Assembly: GCA_963978905.1 (NCBI GenBank)
Contig: OZ022257.1
Span: 18,309,664 to 18,373,663, forward strand
Length of the DNA stretch: 64,000 nucleotides
Direction of reading: 5' to 3'
Source of the DNA: Trichostrongylus colubriformis
Taxonomy: Eukaryota; Nematoda; Chromadorea; Rhabditida; Trichostrongylidae
The position numbers were made by a program, and so were the translations under genes. Shown piece after piece: positions 59,301 to 64,000 of this stretch. Each line of letters begins with the position of its first letter. The first letter of the stretch is position 1. Below the pieces are notes generated by a model. That model was not told where the DNA came from and ran no database searches. It was given only the letters and a program-made list of their open reading frames with translations.

Positions 59301-62300
59301 TGAAGAGAGTGCGGTGAAAGACAGGGAATAGAAAACGGCACTAAATTATTGCACAGCCTAATAAGTATGAAAAAATGAGAGAAGGCTTCAAAATGGGTTG
59401 CTCGATGCTTCACTAGTATGCCACGCGGTTCAACGATACACGACTGACACCGAAGGCACACCAGTTTATCTTCAAACTTGGGTAATTAAACAAAGAACCA
59501 AAACATCGCAAAAATGCAAAGGTGAGTATAACGGATTGAAGCACCACGGAAAAAAGAGTGATCAAATTATCGATGCGTAAGATTGAAAATACTTAGAAGA
59601 ATATGACACAAACAAAGAACCCAATAGAAACTATGCGCAGCGCTTACTGGAGTGATTGACGACGTCCATGAGTGAGATGTCGAAGATGTCATTGCCTTTT
59701 ATAAGAGATTGGTCTGCTCTCCCGCGATTGTGCAGTTGTATTGGTTTTGAGAGAATCAAAAAAAAAACATGTCTGAAACATGGTGTGTGAGACAGAACAA
59801 ATTCTTCTTCGCAGTGCAAACATGAAGTGCGAAGCAAAACAAAACTGCCTCTGCTCAGAGAATGTCCTTGTTAGCTGTATAAACTGAAATTATACATAAG
59901 CGTGAGGAAGTTTAGAAAAAATCGCCGATTACCGCGATACGGCCGGCCCACCTGTGTCTAATCTCGGAAAAAAGTCAAGACGCGCTCCAGCTTGCTGATT
60001 TTTTCTCTCGCCTCTTTCAAGCTGTGACGTGCTCTCGCCATCTTCTCTGCGGTTTCTTCACTTCTATCGGGAAGCGACAAAGGGCAGAATGATGATCCCA
60101 TTTGTGGCAGTGATGACAGCGGTATAGTAGTTCGTACATTGTTTTTCTCCATAGCAGAACTCGAAGCACTCCTTGCATCTTCCTCTATCTTCAATCATTT
60201 GTTGGCGCACAAACGGACTTTATCTCGCCACAGGAGTCTGAATAGTGTTTGCCCGTAGCGTTGCAGAATGCGCAACGCATATGGGTCTCGGCGAGCAAGT
60301 GGGCCCCTTACGTAGCTCCTCTATGATGAGTTGAAAGTTTGTACACGATTGCCGCAGCTGCAGGATTTCTTCTTTAATCTGTCGCCGGATGCAAGCGTTT
60401 TCATGTCGCATGCATTTTTGTGGATTTTCCTGTGGTAGATCTTCTTCTTCAGCTATGCTTTCTTCCCCTAGATCTTCGACTTCCTCAAGAAAGTCGACGT
60501 TTTCCTCGATCGTTTCGCCTTCTTGGTCTTGCATAGGTATGCCGTCCGGCGCAGGCGAAGCTTGTTGGGAGGCTGGGTCTCGTCAGATCGTTGCAATGTT
60601 GTGAAGCTTTTCTTTCATCGTTTCATCTTCCTGCATGTTGATGGTCGGTTCGTCACCTCTGTACAGGGTAATGGCCAATATAATCGAGTCGAGGGTCCAG
60701 TATTCGTCCAACCTTTCTGAGTCATCAAATTTAGTCAAAGGGTTCACTACTATTTATGCATCCGTATTACTTCGATCAACTTGTTCATTTATCTGGCTGA
60801 GCGTTATTTATCGCCATGTGAACAAATATCCCAGTTTTGATGGAACAAGTTGTAGTCCGGATGATAAGGCGTGACGGGGATAGGGAACATCCAGTGGATC
60901 CCATGATTGATCGCAGCCCAGAAAAATTTGTGGCTTGAATGAGCGCTCGTTGCTTTTTTCTGGATAAAAAATTTTTATGTTGTGTGATGTATTCCCGGTT
61001 CGCGATACCTAGCTGTGTGGATTTACCCCTCGCTGTCAGGACTTTTGTAGTATATAGGCGCACTTCATGCTTGACTCCATCATGGTCCCACTGATCCAAC
61101 ATTGTTGCCCTACATGTTGTTTGCCTGGGTAATTCCGTACCAACGGTGTACATAATGAAGTTTTTTTGCGCCATACAAATAAGTCCCGGTTCATCGGCAA
61201 GTTCTCCGCTGTTAAAGTACTGATCAGCGCCAGTGTCCAGTAGAATTTCTACGTTTTTCCACAGGTTTCGGATCGTGTCTCTTACTCGAGCCACTCCCGT
61301 TAGTAAAAAGAAATCGTTTGCCAATATCTGAGTCTCCCTACTGTCATTGCGGGAAAGAGGGGTGGAAAGAACCATGCTTGGATTATTTCCTTCTTTGTAT
61401 AGCAACGTTTCTTGATCTGCGCGAGGAGCAGCTTCAATCAAATGGGTGTGCGCTTGCTTTGATTTCTTTTGTTGTGTCTGTCTCGTTGTTTTCGGAGCAG
61501 TTTGCTGCGCAGTGGAAGATGCTGGTCGTGTTAGCGTGTGGGCCCTCTTTTCGTACGATGGCTGCGCAATTGTATTCCGTGCTTGTAGACACCTTTCCGG
61601 GCAGAGTGTGTGATGGTGCTTTCACCCTTGGCACATTTTGCATCCCTCTTTTCGGCAGTCCTTAACATAATCCCAATAGCAACTCAGCTCAAAGCGAGAG
61701 CTATGCCTCTCGCTTTGAGCTGTGTCACTATTGGGATTATCGATTCCAGTAGTCGGCGTTGCGCTACGATCGTTGGTTTATCAGCCCTTGCGCTATCTAA
61801 GCGTGCCTGCAGATGCGCAACGAACTTAGTCTCATCACCGTACTTTTTGCATAGAAAATTAACAGCATGGGTATGATTGTCTTCTGTAACGGGAAAGCGA
61901 CGCACAGCCTTGCGAGCTTCCCCTTGCAACATTCAATAAATAGTTGAACTTTTACAGGTTGATTTTAACCCAGTGTCACAAGTCATGGCATCACGTAGTG
62001 GTAGTACAGCTCTTCGAAATATTCCATATTTAATACAACATACACGACGCGGAGGTGCACATTTCGCATATTTCTTTACCGGAACAAGTCCTAGATAGCC
62101 AGGTTGGAGGTCCATCCGAGAAAAATGAATGTCTGCCCCATCAATAGTGCCCTACATATAGCCGGGAACCGATAAAACGGCTATTGTTTCCGAAGAAGAT
62201 GTCGCGTTTGGTGGAGTATTCAGGTGTTCCGTTGGTTTGAAGGATAAGTATGGTGGGGATCGAGTATTCACCCCGTTATGTGAGCAAGGAGTCGTCGGTT

Positions 62301-63923
62301 TTGGCATAGGTGTAGCGGTAGGTGGATGTACAGCGAAAGCTGAGATCCAACTCGGTGACTATATCTTCCCGGCAGATGCACCATAAAATGAGTTGCTCGA
62401 TGGTTCCAGCTTAACGGCTGCCGCGGCTCAACGGCACACGACTCGACACCAAAAGCTCACCAGTTTATCCTCAAACTTGGGTAGTTAAAGGCAGCATTAG
62501 GGGAAAGTCGGACGAAAAGAAAAAGAAATAGTGCGTATAAAAGTCGAGATGCCTAGTTACAGGATAGTGGAGAAAAAACGGATGGAAATGGCCCAAAACC
62601 CGAGAAATAGGACCCCTTTTTACTGTTGATTCTCGACGCGGACGACCTGTCCGTCAAGAGGGGAGTAGTCTGATCTAGTTTTCCATTGGCATGTTGCCAA
62701 ATAAACACAGGGGATTGTTTGGAAATACGACAGCATCCACTTTTTGGAGTGAGCTTCGAGCTAAAACTGCGAAAGCGCGCCGCAAAACTTCCGATCCTGC
62801 CGCATCTAATTGGCCGCTCCCACCCCAGTCAATCGGGAATTACGTCATCGGGAGGAGGGACCGCTGTGTCCAAGAGGCGGAACCGCTGCATGGTTGCGGC
62901 GTTTTGCAGGGCTTCTACAGCTTGGAGGAGCGCTTTTTCACCGGGATTTCGCCACAGATAGCCTTCCTAGGCCCAGGACTACCATGTGAGTGACTTTTTG
63001 CAGGGATTTCTCCATTACCGCATTACCCCTAATGCTGTCTTTAAACAAAGAATTAAAACATCGCAATAATGCAAAGGTGTGTATAACGGATTAAAGCACC
63101 ACGGAAAAAAGAGTGATCAAATTATCAACGCGTGAGATTGAGAATACTTAGAAGAATTTGACACAAACGAAGAAAAAAATAGAAACTATGCGCAGCGCTT
63201 ACTGGAGTGATTGACGATGTCGATGAGTGAGCTGTCGAAGACGTCATTGCCTTTTATAGGAAATTGGTCTGCCCTCCCGCGATTGTACAGTCGTACTGGT
63301 TTTGAGAGGATTCAAAAAAAAATGTCTGAAACATGGTGTGTAAGACAAAACAACTTCTTCTTCGCAGTGCAAACATAACGTGCGAAGCAGAACAAAACTG
63401 TCTCTGCTCAGAGAAAATTCTAGCTGTATAAACTGAAATTATGCATAAGCGTGAGAATGTCAAGAAAAAACGCGGAATATCCGCGATAGGCTTCTCGCTA
63501 ATTCCCGTCAACCCTATCATTCGAATTCCTTTATCTTTCATTCTATGGATGTGAACTGTTTTTGATTATTTTTGATTCTTAACTTGATTTGAATCACTTT
63601 TTATTTATGAGGTGTTTTCTAGTGTTCTAGCAACATGATGACCTCGACCTACATGAGCGTCACTTGCAGGTTCTGATAGCTATGTCAGTGTCGTTTGCTG
63701 GTGATCTTAATAATCTGATTTCGTACGTGGCATTCGCACAATGGTCTCAACGAGCTTGCACTATGGGAGCTTTGATATGGATTCGTTTTCGGTGCGTGAG
63801 TTCTTAGCCTCGGAATTTTATCCTCACATCGCTGTGGCTTACAGGCGTTGGCCAGTTCATCCTGAAAAGATTCGTATGCCTATCTTTATGCCAGTCTTTT
63901 TCTGCATCGTCTGTACTACGCTG
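35350..63923 (+). CDS. SLC7/LAT-type amino-acid transporter (APC superfamily), spliced, 3' end beyond the window
   Basis: This should exchange amino acids across the plasma membrane. Eleven exons with consistent phases were traced: 35350-35478, 38033-38163, 38939-39038, 39409-39478, 40194-40325, 43209-43353, 46377-46500, 50300-50403, 50462-50558, 63670-63791, 63845-63923. Together they give 411 residues; LAT proteins usually have about 480-520, so one or two exons follow. The start [20 protein letters not shown] holds the GSGIF substrate-binding turn of TM1. Later segments match the family in order: [10 protein letters not shown] (TM2), the TM5-6 region ending in [36 protein letters not shown] with [23 protein letters not shown], and [13 protein letters not shown]. 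The loop after TM3 ([15 protein letters not shown]) has no cysteine, so the disulfide to a 4F2-type heavy chain seems absent, as in C. elegans AAT-4 to AAT-9. An in-frame ATG at 35284 is an alternative start. Confidence 0.9.
35800..36190. repeat. Foldback element with a tRNA-like module in each arm
   Basis: Arms of about 180 bp (35800-35979 and 36007-36190), separated by 27 bp, are imperfect inverted repeats. Each arm carries a tRNA-like sequence facing the outer end: 36017-36091 on + and about 35896-35969 on -. Both have an A-box-like GTAGTGTAATGG and a B-box-like GGGCTCGAGTCCC. Divergence between the arms is mostly point changes. Confidence 0.8.
36017..36091 (+). pseudogene. tRNA-like sequence (cloverleaf-like, loop reading GGA)
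   Basis: Acceptor GGTGTCG/CGCCACC with one T-C mismatch, anticodon-like hairpin TATCC-CCGGAAA-GGATG, and T arm GCGGG-CTCGAGT-CCCGT. The base before the putative anticodon is C instead of the invariant T, and the length and short variable loop do not fit tRNA-Ser, which GGA would imply. So it is tRNA-derived, not a normal tRNA gene. Confidence 0.5.
37071..37389. repeat. Tandem duplication, two 160-bp units
   Basis: 37071-37230 and 37231-37389 are nearly identical (a few substitutions, for example GGGTTAAGAG against GGGTTGAGAG). Both start ACCTAATAGTCTTTCG and end AAGGTAAATATGTACAC. Confidence 0.9.
38164..38938 (+). other. Transporter intron 2, with a weak tRNA-like trace
   Basis: Near 38351-38385 the text GTGGCCGAGTGGTTTGACGG resembles the A-box region of class II tRNAs (Ser/Leu), but no B box or cloverleaf follows, so at most it is a tRNA-derived repeat. 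An open frame of 130 codons (38430-38822) lies in the intron; I recognise nothing in it. Confidence 0.4.
42277..42322. repeat. Perfect hairpin with 16-bp stem
   Basis: CCGTCACCATTAAGGT pairs with ACCTTAATGGTGACGG across a 12-base loop. It could be a repeat terminus. Confidence 0.7.
42672..42708. repeat. Hairpin with about 15-bp stem
   Basis: TATTGCTATCACTTT pairs with AAAGTGATAGCAATA across a very short loop; not in a recognised element. Confidence 0.65.
43955..45282. mobile_element. Near-palindromic foldback element, 1328 bp, TA-flanked
   Basis: Left end CAGTTAGTGCCGTAAGAGTG; the right end is the complement of CAGTAAGTGCCGTAAGAGTG. TA stands outside each end (43953-43954, 45283-45284). The two arms, about 645 bp each, are inverted copies along nearly the whole length and meet at a GGGAAACTGCTCGG/CCGAGCAGTTTCCC stem near 44590-44655. 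Because of the symmetry, almost the same peptide can be translated from both strands (44431-44802 and 44435-44809); these are not genes. CAGT ends with a TA duplication point to a Tc1/mariner-mobilised foldback. Confidence 0.85.
45635..45994. mobile_element. MITE (family B, copy 1), 360 bp, TAA target duplication
   Basis: Ends AGGCAACGGTAGGGG and CCCCTATCACTGTCC are imperfect inverted repeats, flanked by TAA on both sides. The right half (about 45830-45994) matches about 62850-63041. A TWA duplication is typical of PIF/Harbinger elements, but the ends alone do not prove that. Confidence 0.55.
48531..49272. mobile_element. Non-autonomous Tc1/mariner-type element (family A, copy 2), 742 bp
   Basis: Left end CAGGGGGTGCCAAAAAAAAG, with the right end complementary to CAGGGGGTGCCAAAAAAAAA. 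TA flanks both ends. The interior is inverted relative to 31274-32004. No transposase frame. Confidence 0.8.
49348..50131. mobile_element. Foldback element, about 785 bp
   Basis: Outer arms: 49349-49445 reads CCATGGAACTTT...GGTTTTCAC-type sequence, and its complement lies at 50046-50127. An inner pair (49475-49565 and 49795-49885; words such as AAATGATGGGTGC and ACACAAAATGCAAAA) continues the symmetry, with indels. It is decayed. Target duplication not evident. Confidence 0.6.
51172..51773 (-). repeat. 3' LTR of the 6.3-kb BEL element
   Basis: 602 bp. On the - strand it starts TGTCCCAACGGGACC and ends AATTACCCA. It matches 56842-57474 with small indels. The sequence right after it on the - strand (AGTTTGAGG) completes a 20-of-22 match to nematode SL1 (51164-51185). 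Confidence 0.9.
51755..52560 (-). pseudogene. Unrecognised polar frame between envelope region and 3' LTR
   Basis: A readable frame (52387-51755) preceded by an in-frame stretch up to about 52560 with one stop. Composition is Arg, Ser, Glu and Gln-rich ([40 protein letters not shown]), with a likely coiled coil. It could be a displaced gag fragment or an accessory frame. It runs into the LTR. No domain recognised. Confidence 0.35.
53063..54830 (-). pseudogene. Envelope-like glycoprotein region of the BEL element (phlebovirus-Gc-type, broken)
   Basis: Frames 54814-54437 and 53761-53063 are cysteine-rich. Near the C-terminal side is CFRCNKGV...C, then [14 protein letters not shown]. This pattern recalls the class II fusion glycoprotein Gc of phleboviruses, which some nematode BEL elements (Cer7/Cer13 type) are known to have acquired. 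A hydrophobic, membrane-like stretch is readable near 54400-54500. Stops and shifts interrupt the region, so no functional envelope is encoded. The assignment rests on Cys spacing and position after integrase; a search could refute it. Confidence 0.45.
54886..55260 (-). pseudogene. DUF5641-like domain after BEL integrase
   Basis: Reads [20 protein letters not shown]...[10 protein letters not shown]. The pattern GRI-x-x-L-x-PS/G-x-DG-x-(I/V)R, then LRRPVN-x-L-x-P, is the typical domain closing the pol polyprotein of BEL/Pao elements. Confidence 0.8.
55352..56311 (-). pseudogene. BEL/Pao integrase (zinc-binding and DDE core), frame-broken
   Basis: N-terminal zinc region keeps [13 protein letters not shown], the Cys pair of HHCC. 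The core begins MDYFGPITI (first catalytic D), then [10 protein letters not shown] (second D), then [17 protein letters not shown] (catalytic E in NER), so all three acids are visible. A break between 55660 and 55680 splits the core, and another separates the zinc region (55973-56311) from it. It lies just 5' of the DUF5641-like domain, as in intact BEL elements. Confidence 0.85.
56622..56810 (-). pseudogene. Truncated gag start of the BEL element
   Basis: Begins [19 protein letters not shown] 32 bases after the 5' LTR, a natural place for the gag ATG. The frame stops after 62 codons, and the rest of gag, protease and RT is gone. Confidence 0.5.
56842..57474 (-). repeat. 5' LTR of the 6.3-kb BEL element
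   Basis: 633 bp, partner of 51172-51773. On the - strand it ends AATTACCCA, but what follows (CTAGTAAGCC) differs from the sequence after the 3' LTR and shows no TGG-type primer site. Confidence 0.9.
57587..58114. mobile_element. Long-TIR MITE with AT-rich palindromic core, 528 bp
   Basis: Arms of about 145 bp (57587-57733 and 57969-58114) are inverted copies: AGACAATGTGAGACTTCC outside, AGCTTTCGGCGCC and GGCGCTAGGCGCC inside. The spacer begins with a cluster of TGTACAAATT-like words, itself palindromic (57727-57805). No coding potential. Confidence 0.8.
58211..58790. repeat. Direct duplication, two 266-bp units
   Basis: 58211-58476 and 58525-58790 are almost identical (TCTGCCCTATAGAACGGTGC ... 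CACAAAAGCTGAT), separated by 48 unique bases. Confidence 0.9.
59487..59939 (-). repeat. LTR of second BEL element (left)
   Basis: 453 bp, matching 63042-63488 with small changes (AACATCGCAA, GCACCACGGAAAAAAGAG, CTATGCGCAGCGCTTACTGG are shared). The last bases on the - strand form part of an SL1-like sequence. Confidence 0.85.
59958..60534 (-). pseudogene. BEL gag fragment with three zinc knuckles, frameshifted
   Basis: Starts with a Glu-rich helix ([16 protein letters not shown]). Across frames near 60290-60085 one reads [23 protein letters not shown] and [14 protein letters not shown], the same three-knuckle series as the + strand relic at 14400-14610. It lies downstream of the protease, out of canonical order, so it belongs to a rearranged or second copy. 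Confidence 0.6.
60785..61441 (-). pseudogene. BEL/Pao retropepsin (DUF1758-like) region
   Basis: Contains [13 protein letters not shown], the LLDTGA active-site loop of retroviral-type aspartic proteases, followed by [20 protein letters not shown] and later HKNFL-type sequence as in DUF1758. The 218-codon frame is open, but no RT follows, so it can only be a remnant. Confidence 0.75.
61434..61932 (-). pseudogene. BEL/Pao gag (DUF1759-like) and zinc knuckle
   Basis: 61932-61684 reads [31 protein letters not shown] sequence: L-x-G-x-A followed by a Y/N-x-x-A-x-x-L-x-x-x-YG pattern typical of DUF1759 gag. Another frame near 61600-61640 gives CKMC...KHHHTLC, a CX2CX4HX4C knuckle with one stop inside. 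An inverted duplication at 61672-61745 disrupts the junction. Confidence 0.6.
61672..61745. repeat. Short inverted duplication (hairpin) inside gag
   Basis: CCCAATAG...CAGCTCAAAGCGAGAG pairs with CTCTCGCTTTGAGCTG...CTATTGGG over about 33 bp with a 6-base loop. It duplicates coding sequence in inverted orientation, so the same peptide stretch (QLKAR) is read on both strands. Confidence 0.75.
62489..63041. mobile_element. MITE (family B, copy 2), 553 bp, inserted at an LTR edge
   Basis: Ends AGGCAGCATTAGGGG and CCCCTAATGCTGTCT are inverted repeats with one or two differences, flanked by TAA (or TTAA). The element splits the right LTR of the second BEL element exactly within its SL1-like terminus: the missing bases are found uninterrupted at the left LTR (59472-59491). 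The right third matches 45830-45994. Confidence 0.7.
63042..63488 (-). repeat. LTR of second BEL element (right)
   Basis: 447 bp, partner of 59487-59939. Its inner end is cut off by the MITE at 62489-63041 and continues at 62470-62488. Confidence 0.85.
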
Positions 63924-64000
63924 GTTCGTTTTCTGTGGATTTATCAGTTCAAACTCATCATAGAATCATACCGGTGTTATAGGTGGTGGTGACAATAGTC

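Larger units (their letters stand above)
59428..63488 (-). mobile_element. Second BEL/Pao element, mosaic and truncated
   Basis: LTR-like repeats lie at 59487-59939 and 63042-63488 (- strand start TATCGCGG, end TTTAATTACCCA). Internal - strand order: leader, gag DUF1759-like part, zinc knuckle, DUF1758-like protease, then a second gag piece with three zinc knuckles out of normal order, then LTR. RT, RNase H and integrase are absent. A leader segment of about 90-100 bp follows each LTR (59398-59487 and 62386-62488), so the left LTR is followed by the beginning of another internal region, as in a tandem or recombined insertion. Confidence 0.75.
50559..63669 (+). other. Transporter intron 9 (13.1 kb), mostly retroelements
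   Basis: Donor GTAGGT at 50559, acceptor TTGCAG at 63669. The exons on both sides are phase 0 and are adjacent in the transporter fold, so the 13-kb gap is one intron. It holds two BEL/Pao elements on the opposite strand, a long inverted repeat, a 266-bp duplication and a MITE. Confidence 0.75.

Noticed and set aside
59472..59491. SL1 RNA gene
   Set aside because: The sequence after the leader is GAAGATAAAC instead of GAG followed by a GT donor, no Sm-site stem structure is visible, and it lies at an LTR edge.

Overview
This is a eukaryotic, almost certainly nematode, genomic window. Two spliced host genes have nematode-style introns (acceptors such as TTTCAG and TTACAG, many short exons). 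Sequences matching 19-20 bases of the nematode spliced leader SL1 occur three times. The mobile elements (a DD37D mariner, BEL/Pao LTR elements, a DIRS/PAT-like tyrosine-recombinase element, many foldback MITEs) are typical of nematodes. A strongylid such as a hookworm is my best guess, by inference only.

Layout. 1-9.2 kb holds no gene I can support, apart from a faint Tc1/mariner relic near 8.4-9.0 kb. 9220-10522 is a complete mariner-type element with an intact transposase. 11.4-18.8 kb is a nest of retroelements. A + strand BEL/Pao relic (11877-14923) carries a full-length tRNA-Gly complement at its primer-binding position and gag zinc knuckles. Next to it is a decayed - strand DIRS/PAT-like element (about 14.9-18.8 kb). 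19986-28469 (+) is a GIGYF-family GYF-domain gene that I could trace through 27 exons. 28.5-35.3 kb is intergenic, with a mariner relic and MITEs.

35350 to beyond the window end (+) is an SLC7/LAT-type amino-acid transporter gene. Eleven exons were traced, and its introns reach 13.1 kb. Those introns hold most of the remaining repeats: a 390-bp foldback with tRNA-like arms, a 1.33-kb near-palindromic element, several MITEs, one 6.3-kb BEL/Pao element with LTRs (51172-57474, - strand, gag-RT deleted, integrase and envelope-like region kept) and a second mosaic BEL/Pao element (59487-63488).

The two host genes appear unrelated in function. One is a translational repressor scaffold that binds 4EHP, and the other is a membrane amino-acid transporter. 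The most unusual signals are SL1-like sequence at the ends of two different BEL LTR families, a whole tRNA (with CCA) copied at a BEL primer site, and large foldbacks. No CRISPR array, rRNA or prokaryotic feature was seen.
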